Shown piece by piece: positions 42,327-50,502 of a stretch of 64,000 nucleotides of DNA. Under the pieces are notes generated by a model that saw nothing but the letters and a program-made list of their open reading frames with translations, searched no databases and had not been told where the DNA came from. Location: NCBI GenBank assembly GCA_003521625.1, contig DPHV01000031.1, forward strand, positions 62,001 through 126,000, written 5' to 3'. How positions within the stretch are numbered: the stretch's first letter is position 1; each line of letters begins with the position of its first letter. Source of the DNA: Ruminococcus sp. (GTDB lineage: Bacteria > Bacillota > Clostridia > Oscillospirales > Acutalibacteraceae). The translations under genes were made by a program, and so were the position numbers.

Positions 42327-42791
42327 ATGAAAGTTGATGATTTAATTCTACAGCTTCAGGACGTTATTAACGACGCAAAATCAATGCCGTTTTCAGGCGG
42401 AAAGGTTATGGTAAGCAGCGACGAAATCTACGATATTATCGACCAGATTCAGGACGCTATGCCTGCCGAGGTAAGACAGGCAAAGAATATCGTTGCCGAC
42501 AGAAAGCAGATTCTTGCCGAGGCTAACCGTGAGTCGGAAAACATCATCAGAGCTGCCGAGGAACGCAAAAAGGCAATGCTTAACCAGAACGAAATTGTCA
42601 GAGAAGCTCAGGCTAAGGCAAAGGAAATTGTCGATGATGCAAAGCAGAAGTCAGCCGAAATCAGAAAGGCTGCAAACGTTTATGTTGACAGCATCATCAG
42701 ACGTACAGAGGAAAGCATTTCTACACAGCTTGACGAAATCAAGAAAACAAGAGCAAACATTTTAAATTCGCAGAAGTCAAAGCAGAACTGA
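42327..42791 (+). CDS. Conserved coiled-coil protein next to coaD
   Basis: A 154-residue protein made of a short N-terminal helical part with Met-Pro-Phe-Ser-Gly-Gly-Lys-Val-Met-Val near residue 20, then a long charged coiled coil from about 50 to 150 (Ala, Lys, Glu, Ile heptads). I recognise this as the conserved clostridial gene after rsmD-coaD, which databases often label only as an ATPase although it has no P-loop. A role near DivIVA or in the membrane has been guessed from shape, but none is shown. ATG at 42327 is used (AAGGAG eight nt upstream). The GTG at 42318 is part of that site. Confidence 0.85.
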   Translation: MKVDDLILQLQDVINDAKSMPFSGGKVMVSSDEIYDIIDQIQDAMPAEVRQAKNIVADRKQILAEANRESENIIRAAEERKKAMLNQNEIVREAQAKAKEIVDDAKQKSAEIRKAANVYVDSIIRRTEESISTQLDEIKKTRANILNSQKSKQN

Positions 42792-42805
42792 TTATTAAGT
42801 GAAAA

Positions 42806-42847
42806 ATAAACGCTGAATTGCAGTAAAATGCAGTTCAGCGTTTTTTC
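42806..42847 (+). terminator. Terminator of the rsmD-coaD operon
   Basis: CGCTGAATTGCA (42811-42822) pairs with TGCAGTTCAGCG (42829-42840), one G-T pair, followed by six T. Confidence 0.88.
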
Positions 42848-42859
42848 TTATGCAGATTT

Positions 42860-43363
42860 TTAAATAAGGAAGAAAAATATTACTCCAACCGTTACGCTCA
42901 ACAGCATTGCTGCGAGAACATCACGGATATAGTGAACTCCTGCAAGCACTCTTGAAAGCGTAATCAGAAACGAAACCGACAGTGCGGCGATGCCAAGCCC
43001 GGCGTTTACATATAGAATTGCAAGTGAAATTATGAATGCACTTGCAGTGTGACGGCTGGGCATACTCTGTCCTTTTGTCGTCTTGCCGAAAAGGGAAGGC
43101 GTGTTGTATTTTTCATACGGTCTTTGCTCGTTAATCAGCTTTCGCAAAACCGTTACAAGCAGGAAAACACCGAGCGGAACGAGGATTATTTTAAAAATGT
43201 CAACAGGATTACTGAAAAATACATAGACAATCAGCGCAGGGTAGCCGATAAACAGCAGCAGCGGCAGAAAGCGGTAGCAGAATTTCAGCGCATTGCAGGC
43301 AAAATTGCGTTCTCTAAAGAATTGAACAATCCGTTTGTAGTTCTTCTCGGTAATTTTAAACAT
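42860..43363 (-). CDS. PAP2-family membrane phosphatase
   Basis: About 167 residues with five to six membrane helices and the acid-phosphatase motifs: Lys-Leu-Ile-Asn-Glu-Gln-Arg-Pro (K-x6-R-P), Pro-Ser-Arg-His-Thr-Ala and Ser-Arg-Val-Leu-Ala-Gly-Val-His-Tyr-Ile-Arg-Asp, the three parts of the catalytic site. Such proteins dephosphorylate undecaprenyl pyrophosphate or phosphatidate. Which one applies here is not evident. The start is uncertain, because the ATG at 43363 directly abuts a GGAG and a TTG at 43378 has a poor site. It stands alone, convergent with the coaD operon. Confidence 0.87.
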   Translation of the reverse strand: MFKITEKNYKRIVQFFRERNFACNALKFCYRFLPLLLFIGYPALIVYVFFSNPVDIFKIILVPLGVFLLVTVLRKLINEQRPYEKYNTPSLFGKTTKGQSMPSRHTASAFIISLAILYVNAGLGIAALSVSFLITLSRVLAGVHYIRDVLAAMLLSVTVGVIFFFLI

Positions 43364-43404
43364 CTCCGTTCGAATCAATTATCGCTTTTATTCTACCATA
43401 TGCG

Positions 43405-45237
43405 CTAAACTATTTCAACATTGTATTTTTCAAACCAGTAGTCAAGCTCAATGATATACGCAAGAATCTGCGGAGCCTGCATAAGCTGACCGTACCAAGG
43501 AGTTGTGATTGCGTTGGGATTTTCAATTATGCTTTCAATTGATTTTTTGTTGAGCATTTCGGTGAGTGGATTTTTCTTTTCAAGAATTAATTTCACCCTC
43601 TTTGCACATTCCTCAAAGTAAATCGGATTGTGTGTTTTGGGGTAGGGGCTTTTCTTGCGCCAGCAGATTTGCTTTGGCAGAATATCCTCAAACGCCTTTC
43701 TGACAATTCCCTTTTCTCGGTTGCCGTACGCCTTTAAGCTCCAGGGCATATTGTAGGCGTACTCCACAAGACGGTAGTCGCAGAACGGCACTCTCACTTC
43801 AAGACCGCTGAACATTGAGCACCTGTCTTTACGCTCAAGCAGGCATTGCATAAACCAGTAGAAATTGAGGAAAAACATCTCTCTCATTCGGCTGTCGGTT
43901 TCGCTGTCGCTTTTAAGCTTCGGCGCAAGGTTGATTGTGTCAAGATACCTTTGTCGCACATACTCCTCGCCGTTATTGAGTATTCCGTCCTTCAGAATAA
44001 ATCTGCGCACGTCCTGACTTTTTGACCAAGGGAAACAGTCGTCAAAGAGTATGCTCCTGTCGTGATACCAGGGATAACCGCCGAACAACTCGTCGGCACA
44101 TTCGCCCGATAGCGCAACAGTGTAGTTGTGCTTGATTTCCTTGCAGAACAAGAGAAGTGACGAGTCAACGTCAACATACCCCGGCAAATCCCTCGCTTCC
44201 ACGCTGTCATAAAGTGCATCTACAAGCAATTTGTTATCAAGGATAACCTCTCGGTGGCGAGTGTCTGCGTTGTCGGACATCATCGAAATGTACTCGTAGT
44301 CGGCGTTCGGCTGAAAACGGCTCTTTTTAAAATATTTTTCGTTGTCACGGTATTCAACCGAGTATGTGTTGATTTTGCCGAGCTTTCGCTCCTTATAGTA
44401 TTCTGAGGCGGTTTTTACAATTATACTGCTGTCAAGTCCGCCCGAAAGGAAAAAGCAGAGCGGTACGTCGCTGACAAGCTGTCGCCTTATTGCGTCCGTC
44501 AAAAGAGTTCTCGTCTTTTCAACTGTGTCGCTCTCGCTGTCGGTGTGCTCCTTTGCCTCAATCCTGTAGTACTGTTCTCGGCAGAGAAAGCCGTTTTTGT
44601 AGATTGCACATTCACCGGGGTTAAGCTCGTGTACGCCCTTAAACACTCCGCAGGACGGTGTTCTTGCGGGTCCGAGGAAGAAGATTTCATTCAGTCCCTG
44701 TTCGTCAATCCTCGGCTTGACAATCGTGCTTGCAAGCAGTGCCTTGATTTCCGAGCCGAAAATTAACCCGCCCTTGTATTCGTAGTAAAACAGCGGCTTA
44801 ACTCCGATTTTATCCCTGCAAAGAAAGACTGACCTGTCGTCGCTGTTAAACACTGCAAACGCAAAAATTCCATTCAGCTTATCCGCACACTGCGTGCCGT
44901 ATTTAATGTACATTTTCAGCACAACCTCGGTGTCGCTGTGACCCCTGAAATGAAAACCGTCTGCACGCAGTTCCTCACGCAGAGCGTCGGTATTGTAAAG
45001 CTCGCCGTTGTAGACGATTACGTATGTTTTGCCCTCGTGAGTCACCGACATAGGCTGTTTGCCGTTTTCACGGTCAATTACAACAAGCCTGCGGTGGATA
45101 AGCGCAGTGTTCTTGTTGATGTAAATTCCGTTTTCATCGGGACCACGTTTTTCAAGTGTTCGTGACATATTGTTGAGGAGCTTAATCCTCATACTCATAT
45201 CAGCGTCACGCTCAATCCAGCCTGCTATTCCGCACAT
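43405..45237 (-). CDS. asnB: Asparagine synthase (glutamine-hydrolysing)
   Basis: A 610-residue AsnB. The glutaminase domain starts at the nucleophile Cys2 (Met-Cys-Gly-Ile-Ala-Gly-Trp-Ile) and has Tyr-Asn-Gly-Glu-Leu-Tyr-Asn and Gly-His-Ser-Asp-Thr-Glu-Val. The synthetase domain has the pyrophosphate loop Phe-Leu-Ser-Gly-Gly-Leu-Asp-Ser-Ser (residues about 262-270) and Ser-Gly-Glu-Cys-Ala-Asp-Glu-Leu-Phe-Gly-Gly. It forms Asn from Asp, ATP and Gln. It is probably monocistronic, 25 nt downstream of ylbJ on the same strand, so co-transcription is possible. No T-box leader was seen. Confidence 0.97.
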   Translation of the reverse strand: MCGIAGWIERDADMSMRIKLLNNMSRTLEKRGPDENGIYINKNTALIHRRLVVIDRENGKQPMSVTHEGKTYVIVYNGELYNTDALREELRADGFHFRGHSDTEVVLKMYIKYGTQCADKLNGIFAFAVFNSDDRSVFLCRDKIGVKPLFYYEYKGGLIFGSEIKALLASTIVKPRIDEQGLNEIFFLGPARTPSCGVFKGVHELNPGECAIYKNGFLCREQYYRIEAKEHTDSESDTVEKTRTLLTDAIRRQLVSDVPLCFFLSGGLDSSIIVKTASEYYKERKLGKINTYSVEYRDNEKYFKKSRFQPNADYEYISMMSDNADTRHREVILDNKLLVDALYDSVEARDLPGYVDVDSSLLLFCKEIKHNYTVALSGECADELFGGYPWYHDRSILFDDCFPWSKSQDVRRFILKDGILNNGEEYVRQRYLDTINLAPKLKSDSETDSRMREMFFLNFYWFMQCLLERKDRCSMFSGLEVRVPFCDYRLVEYAYNMPWSLKAYGNREKGIVRKAFEDILPKQICWRKKSPYPKTHNPIYFEECAKRVKLILEKKNPLTEMLNKKSIESIIENPNAITTPWYGQLMQAPQILAYIIELDYWFEKYNVEIV

Positions 45238-45261
45238 AAAATTTACCTCCGTAATATATTT

Positions 45262-46332
45262 TCATTTTTGTTTTATAGCCTTAATTGAATATAAAAAGCA
45301 AATTGCAACTCCGATTAGCACTGCGGCAGAAATTACCGTTCCTCCGTAAAACTGCGAGGTTTCAATTTTTGATGTTGAAAATACCTCTGACATACCCAAA
45401 AAAAGCATAGCCCCGAAGTGCGTAAGCAATGCAGTTATAACGCCTTGAATAATTCTTATGCAGAAAAATAACAATTTGTTTACGCTGACATTGCCGAGTG
45501 CAGAAAAAATCTGAAAGTGAACGCACAAACCGCCGAATCCGATTGCAAATGCAGTCATTTCAAGCGTGCAGTTTTCAGACAGTCTGTTCACCGCCGAGCA
45601 TACTTCAAGCAGACAGCAGAGCATTTTTTCAGCCGAGTTGTCGCTGATTATCTGACTTATGATTTCAATAAAAGCAGAGAACAAAACGACAAATGCACAT
45701 ATGCCGAGGATTCCTTTTGAACTGTCCAAAGCTGACTCCACAACAGCCGTTCCGACCGAACAGGGCTTATCTGTAGCTTTGTCACAACAGCAATCTTCAC
45801 CCTTTGACTTGTCAAAAAGATTGACGATAATCCCAAGCAGAATTACCGAAAGAATCTGCGAGCAGAGTATGATAAGCCCTGCAGTTTTGCTGTTATAAAG
45901 CGACTGACCGACAAAGTTTATAATAAATCCCGGCCCTGCACACACAGCAAACAAAGCCGCTTTTTGAGCTTCTTTTTGAGAAATCGCACCGCTTTTTACA
46001 AGCTCCGAAATTCCCTTTGCACCTACGGGATAACCGCCCAGCACAGAAAGAAGAATAACAGGTGCAAAGCTGCCCGAAAGTCCGAATAGCGCTTTGGTAA
46101 TTTTACCGAGAGGCTTGCCGATTTTCTGTGCCAGACCGCTTTTTACAATAAAAGACGACGCTGCCATAAACGGAAACAGCGACGGTACCAAAACATTAAG
46201 GCAAAGGCTGAGTCCGTTTAACGCTCCCTTTGAACAGTTCTCGGAGAAAATGAGAATTGAAATGCAGACGGCAAGAGCCGCTAACGCTTTGAAAACAGTT
46301 CCTGCTTTTCCGACTGCCGCATTAATATACAT
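45262..46332 (-). CDS. ylbJ: Sporulation integral membrane protein YlbJ
   Basis: A 356-residue membrane protein with about eight to ten helices and a central gap of charged residues. The two-fold segment Leu-Val-Pro-Ser-Leu-Phe-Pro-Phe-Met and Gly-Gly-Tyr-Pro-Val-Gly-Ala-Lys is the nucleoside-recognition-type motif of the YlbJ family, required for spore coat or cortex formation in Bacillus. The start at ATG 46332 has GTGGTGATTG just upstream. Reading further to 46446 adds residues that look non-coding and overlap the divergent yqfC region. The presence of the gene supports spore formation. Confidence 0.9.
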   Translation of the reverse strand: MYINAAVGKAGTVFKALAALAVCISILIFSENCSKGALNGLSLCLNVLVPSLFPFMAASSFIVKSGLAQKIGKPLGKITKALFGLSGSFAPVILLSVLGGYPVGAKGISELVKSGAISQKEAQKAALFAVCAGPGFIINFVGQSLYNSKTAGLIILCSQILSVILLGIIVNLFDKSKGEDCCCDKATDKPCSVGTAVVESALDSSKGILGICAFVVLFSAFIEIISQIISDNSAEKMLCCLLEVCSAVNRLSENCTLEMTAFAIGFGGLCVHFQIFSALGNVSVNKLLFFCIRIIQGVITALLTHFGAMLFLGMSEVFSTSKIETSQFYGGTVISAAVLIGVAICFLYSIKAIKQK

Positions 46333-46403
46333 ATCAATCACCACTAATATATATGATTGAATTTGCATAAAAATAAATGATAAAAACTTTGGGAGAGATT
46401 TTT

Positions 46404-46673
46404 TTGCAGAAGAACAAGGATAAACATAACTCGGGCGGTTATGCACCTTTCGGTCTTGATATGGGCGGAATGCCCACGATAGAAATGCTCGGCAACAGGA
46501 GGATTACGCTTGAAGGCTCAACAGGAATTCTGCTTTACGAGAGCGACAACATAAAGATTAATACAAATAAAATGGTCGTTTCATTCTGCGGCAGAGGCTT
46601 GTGTGTGAGGTGCATTTCCTGCTCGTGCGTTGAGATTGAGGGTTTCGTCACACAAATTGAATTTCTTTGCTGA
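46404..46673 (+). CDS. yqfC: Sporulation protein YqfC
   Basis: An 89-residue protein of the YqfC family: a basic start, then Met-Pro-Thr-Ile-Glu-Met-Leu-Gly-Asn-Arg-Arg, Leu-Glu-Gly, Ile-Leu-Leu-Tyr, and a Gly-Leu-Cys-Val-Arg-Cys end. The likely start is TTG at 46404, since GGGAGAG lies six nt upstream. ATG at 46377 lies before that site. It sits immediately before yqfD as in Bacillus, where the pair is sigma-E controlled. A weak sigma-E-like pattern (ATATAT...GCATAAAAAT, 46349-46374) precedes it, but the fit is poor. It lies head to head with ylbJ. Confidence 0.88.
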   Translation: MQKNKDKHNSGGYAPFGLDMGGMPTIEMLGNRRITLEGSTGILLYESDNIKINTNKMVVSFCGRGLCVRCISCSCVEIEGFVTQIEFLC

Positions 46674-46682
46674 GGTGATTTT

Positions 46683-47861
46683 GTGTTAGTACAGCTTATC
46701 AGATTTTTCAGAGGTTACGTTGACTTTACCGCAAACGGAAAGTTCCCCGAGCGTTTTATGAACATCACTTCACGCTACGGAATCAACCTCTGGAATGCAA
46801 AGCCCTCAAAGCACTCTATCAACGCTTCAATGTACATAAGCGACTATCGGAAAATACGCCTTGCGGCAAAAAAATCGGGCGTGAAAACAAGAATAAATGC
46901 AAAGCACGGACTGCCGTTTTTTGTAAACAAATACAAGCCAAGAGTTGGAATTCCGATAGGCGCAGTTGCAGGAATAATTCTGATAATAGTGCTGTCAAAT
47001 TTTATCTGGTCAGTAAGCGTTACGGGAGAGCAAACTGTCAGCGAAACGAAAATCAAGCAGGTATTGTCGGAATACGGCGTTAAAACAGGCGGCTATAAGA
47101 ACAACCTTGACGTTGATAAAATCGAGCGTGATACTATGCTCGAAATCGACGAAATTGGCTGGATGAGCGTAAACCTTACGGGCAATATTGCGTCAATCGA
47201 AATCAAGGAAAAGGCGAAAAAACCAAAGCTTGACAAAAGCACTGCTCCCTGTAACGTAAAGGCAAAATGCGACGGCGTAATTACGAACATAAAAGCAAAA
47301 AATGGCAATGTTCAGGTGAAGAAAGGCAGCGGCGTTGCAAAGGGAGATTTGCTTGTCAGCGGTATAATCGAAACAAAAATGAACACCCTACAATATGTGC
47401 GTGCAAACGCAGAGGTTTACGCCGACGTTGCTTACAAAAAAGAAACGTCAATAAAAAGCGAATATGAATACACGTTTTTAAGCGGCGAAAAGACTTTCCG
47501 CAACAGGGCGTTTTTGCTCTGGCTTGAGTTTCCTTGCAGTATGTCATTCTCATCATACGAAAATTCTGTTTTCAGCGAAACCTCACAGAATGTAATCTGC
47601 AACGATACCGTGCTTCCGCTCGGAATAAAAACAAGCACGCAGTCAGACCTGATAAGCGTAGAAAAGAAGCTTACAAAATCCGAAGCGGAAAAAATTTTTA
47701 TGAACGATTTACTGCTTTACGAAGCGTTTGAAAAGCCAAAAAGCAAGGTTGTCAGCCGAAAAGTAACCGTCAGCAATGCAAACGGTGAATTTCATTGTCA
47801 AACCGATTATATTTTTAACGAAAATATTGCCATAAGCGAAGAATTCAGCGTGACAGATTAA
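46683..47861 (+). CDS. yqfD: Sporulation protein YqfD
   Basis: A 392-residue protein of the YqfD family, needed at an early mother-cell step of sporulation. There is a basic N-terminal part, one membrane helix near residues 97-117 (Ile-Pro-Ile-Gly-Ala-Val-Ala-Gly-Ile-Ile), and a large outside part with repeated Gly-Val-Lys-Thr-Gly and Asp-Glu-Ile-Gly-Trp-Met-Ser-Val-Asn-Leu. GTG start with TGAGGTG five nt upstream, overlapping the yqfC stop region. It is usually followed by phoH. Here phoH lies 15 kb away, so the Bacillus order yqfC-yqfD-phoH is broken. Confidence 0.92.
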   Translation: MLVQLIRFFRGYVDFTANGKFPERFMNITSRYGINLWNAKPSKHSINASMYISDYRKIRLAAKKSGVKTRINAKHGLPFFVNKYKPRVGIPIGAVAGIILIIVLSNFIWSVSVTGEQTVSETKIKQVLSEYGVKTGGYKNNLDVDKIERDTMLEIDEIGWMSVNLTGNIASIEIKEKAKKPKLDKSTAPCNVKAKCDGVITNIKAKNGNVQVKKGSGVAKGDLLVSGIIETKMNTLQYVRANAEVYADVAYKKETSIKSEYEYTFLSGEKTFRNRAFLLWLEFPCSMSFSSYENSVFSETSQNVICNDTVLPLGIKTSTQSDLISVEKKLTKSEAEKIFMNDLLLYEAFEKPKSKVVSRKVTVSNANGEFHCQTDYIFNENIAISEEFSVTD

Positions 47862-47920
47862 ATAATATATGATAAAATAAAATATTATAAATATTATTTT
47901 GCAATTTAGGATTTGATTTT

Positions 47921-48694
47921 ATGAGAATACTTTGTATCGGTGATGTTGTCGGAAGCGTTGGCTGTAACTTCCTGCGCAGTAAACTGCCGACAATCAAGAA
48001 AATTAAAGCTATTGATTTTGTGGTCTGCAACGGTGAAAATTCCTCCGACGGAAACGGAATAACCCCCACCTCGGCAAAATTCCTTTTTGACAGCGGAGTT
48101 GACGTAATCACCCTCGGCAACCACACCTTCCGCCGAAAGGAAGCGTATGAATATATTGACGAAAGTCCATTTATTGCCCGCCCGGCGAATTTTCCCGAAA
48201 AAACAACACCGGGAACAGGCATACTCAATATTGATACCGGCAGAAGGATAATTTCCGTCATCAACGTAATGGGCAATATGTGTATGGACAACAACCTTAA
48301 CTGCGCCTTTGAAACGGTTGACAGAATGCTTGAAAAGGCAGAGGGCAAAATAAAGATTATTGACTTTCACGCCGAAACAACAAGCGAAAAGCGTGCAATG
48401 GGTTATTACCTTGACGGCAGAGCGTCGGTCGTTTTCGGAACTCATACGCACGTTCAGACCTCGGACTGTCAGATACTCCCAAAGGGAACGGGATACATTA
48501 CCGATGTCGGAATGACGGGCACAATTCATTCGGTGCTCGGCGTTAAAACAGAAATTATTATTGAAAAGCTGAAAACAAAGCTCCCTGCACGTTTTGACCT
48601 TGCAAGCGGCGACTGCAAAATGGAATGTGCAATATTTGATGTGGACGAAAAGACGGGTTTGTGCATAAATTCTGAAGCTTTGCGCATAGAATGA
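47921..48694 (+). CDS. ymdB: YmdB-like metallophosphoesterase (TIGR00282)
   Basis: A 257-residue calcineurin-type phosphoesterase. The metal-binding motifs are Gly-Asp-Val-Val-Gly near the start, Gly-Glu-Asn-Ser-Ser-Asp-Gly-Asn-Gly, Leu-Gly-Asn-His-Thr-Phe, Asp-Phe-His-Ala-Glu and Gly-Thr-His-Thr-His-Val-Gln. YmdB of Bacillus hydrolyses 2',3'-cyclic nucleotides and affects motility and biofilm decisions. The length matches. It lies 59 nt after yqfD and has no visible ribosome site beyond a weak AGGATT. A promoter for the next gene follows its end. Confidence 0.93.
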   Translation: MRILCIGDVVGSVGCNFLRSKLPTIKKIKAIDFVVCNGENSSDGNGITPTSAKFLFDSGVDVITLGNHTFRRKEAYEYIDESPFIARPANFPEKTTPGTGILNIDTGRRIISVINVMGNMCMDNNLNCAFETVDRMLEKAEGKIKIIDFHAETTSEKRAMGYYLDGRASVVFGTHTHVQTSDCQILPKGTGYITDVGMTGTIHSVLGVKTEIIIEKLKTKLPARFDLASGDCKMECAIFDVDEKTGLCINSEALRIE

Positions 48695-48726
48695 GCAATT
48701 ATGACAATAATTGGTTGTTTTTTCTA

Positions 48727-48755
48727 TTGCAAAAAAAGGTTAAAGACGTTATAAT
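48727..48755 (+). promoter_or_regulatory. Promoter of the yloV (fakA) gene
   Basis: TTGCAA (48727-48732), 17 nt, TATAAT (48750-48755), 51 nt before the start codon. Confidence 0.75.
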
Positions 48756-48805
48756 ATATTTAACTATTGTGTAAAATGTCTGTACATTAAAAAGGATGTG
48801 CTATT

Positions 48806-50446
48806 ATGATTAACGGAGAAATTCTAAAACAGGCTGTAATTTCGGGCGCAAACAATATCAGCCGCCAGAAAAACAGTATTAACGACCTCAACATTTTCCC
48901 AGTTCCCGACGGTGATACGGGTACGAATATGTCAATGACTGTTATGTCGGCGGCAAAGGCTCTTGAAGAGTTTGACGGCACAGGCGCAGGAGAGGCGGCA
49001 GGAATTGTAGCCTCTGCAATGTTAAGAGGTGCAAGAGGTAACTCGGGCGTTATTACTTCGCTTATCTTCAGAGGCTTTGCACAAGGTCTTAAGGATATGG
49101 AAGAGGTAAACGGCAAAAATCTTGCGGCGGCTCTCGGAATCGGTGTTGACGCCGCATACAAGGCTGTTATGAAGCCGACAGAGGGAACAATCCTCACCGT
49201 TGCAAGAATGGCTTATGAGGCAGGCGTTGAGGCTGCAAAAGAGGACAGCAGTGCTGTGTTTGTATGGCAGGCAATCTGTGACAAGGCTAACGAAGCTCTT
49301 GCTATCACTCCCGAGCTTCTGCCCGTTCTTAAGAAGGCAGGCGTTGTTGACGCAGGCGGCAAGGGACTCTGTGTAATCTTTGAGGGTATGCTTTCCGTAA
49401 TCAAGGACGGCGTTATGGTTGAATACGACGACTCCGCCGAGGTTACCGTTGATACCTTTGACAGTGCGGCGGCTGAATTTGACGAGGACATCAACTTCAC
49501 CTACTGCACCGAGTTTATCGTTGGCAGAAATCCCGAAGAGGAAACCGACCCGCAGTTGCTCCGTGAATATCTTGAAACAATCGGTGACTGCGTTGTTGTA
49601 GTAAGCGACGAGGAAATCATCAAGGTTCACGTTCACACCGAACAGCCCGGTAATGCGCTTACAAAGGGACTTGAGTTCGGTCAGCTTCTCACCACAAAGG
49701 TTGAGAATATGAAGGAACAGCATAAAAATGTCAAGAAATCAAAGAAGGCTGAAAAAGAGGTATTCACCCCTGCAGAGCCTGTTGATGACATCGGTTTTGT
49801 TGCCGTTGCGGCAGGCGAAGGCTTAAAGGAGCTTTTTAGGGACTTAGGCTGTACAAACGTAGTTTCAGGCGGTCAGAGTATGAACCCCAGCACCGATGAT
49901 ATTTACGAGGCTGTTATGGCTACGCCTGCAAAGAATGTAATTGTTCTCCCGAACAACAAGAATATCATCCTTGCTGCTGAACAGACTGTTCCTATGGTGA
50001 AGGACAGAAATGTTGTAATCGTTCCCACCCGCACAATTCCGCAGGGAATGACGGCTATGCTCAATTTTGACCCCGAAATTTCGGCTGAAAGCAACGCACA
50101 GCTTATGATGGATTCCGCCCAGAATGTAGGTACGGGACTTGTAACCTTTGCCGCACGCAGCAGTGAGTTCGGCGGAAAGAAAATCAAAGAGGGCGACATA
50201 ATTGCTCTTGAAAACGGCAAGCTCACCATTACCGAAAAGAGCTCTGTAAAAGCTCTTGTAAAGCTTGCTAAAAATATGGTAAACCGTGACACCTCGTTTA
50301 TTACCCTGATTTACGGTGAAGAGGTAAGCGAGGAGGACGCAAACAAGGCGTACGAGGAGCTTCGTGACAAGTTCGGCTCACGCACCGACATCTCGCTTGT
50401 CAAGGGCGACCAGCCTGTTTACTACTTCATTTTAAGTGTTGAATAA
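48806..50446 (+). CDS. fakA: DAK2/DegV-type kinase subunit, YloV/FakA-like
   Basis: A 546-residue protein. The N-terminal DhaL-type kinase domain (residues 1-200) has Asn-Ile-Phe-Pro-Val-Pro-Asp-Gly-Asp-Thr-Gly-Thr-Asn-Met, the three-Asp magnesium and ATP site, and Ala-Arg-Gly-Asn-Ser-Gly-Val-Ile. The C-terminal half is DegV-like. FakA phosphorylates fatty acids bound to FakB for lipid synthesis. No fakB is near. It starts at ATG with AAAGGATGTG and is closed by a terminator before recG. In Bacillus the gene likewise lies just before recG. Confidence 0.93.
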   Translation: MINGEILKQAVISGANNISRQKNSINDLNIFPVPDGDTGTNMSMTVMSAAKALEEFDGTGAGEAAGIVASAMLRGARGNSGVITSLIFRGFAQGLKDMEEVNGKNLAAALGIGVDAAYKAVMKPTEGTILTVARMAYEAGVEAAKEDSSAVFVWQAICDKANEALAITPELLPVLKKAGVVDAGGKGLCVIFEGMLSVIKDGVMVEYDDSAEVTVDTFDSAAAEFDEDINFTYCTEFIVGRNPEEETDPQLLREYLETIGDCVVVVSDEEIIKVHVHTEQPGNALTKGLEFGQLLTTKVENMKEQHKNVKKSKKAEKEVFTPAEPVDDIGFVAVAAGEGLKELFRDLGCTNVVSGGQSMNPSTDDIYEAVMATPAKNVIVLPNNKNIILAAEQTVPMVKDRNVVIVPTRTIPQGMTAMLNFDPEISAESNAQLMMDSAQNVGTGLVTFAARSSEFGGKKIKEGDIIALENGKLTITEKSSVKALVKLAKNMVNRDTSFITLIYGEEVSEEDANKAYEELRDKFGSRTDISLVKGDQPVYYFILSVE

Positions 50447-50455
50447 AAACCAAAC

Positions 50456-50488
50456 ATGGGCATGATATTGCGTCATGCCCTTTCTTTG
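50456..50488 (+). terminator. Terminator between yloV and recG
   Basis: GGGCATGA (50458-50465) pairs with TCATGCCC (50473-50480), then TTTCTTTG. It lies only 15 nt before the recG start. Confidence 0.7.
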
Positions 50489-50502
50489 TAAAAGGTGTAA
50501 AA

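Noticed and set aside
42327..42791. V-ATPase stalk subunit
   Set aside because: It is a coiled coil like NtpE/NtpF, but the position after rsmD-coaD and the N-terminal motif fit the conserved clostridial coaD-neighbour family.
47906..48529. Minus-strand frame of 207 codons opposite the ymdB-like gene
   Set aside because: The plus-strand gene carries all metallophosphoesterase motifs. The antisense translation is not protein-like.
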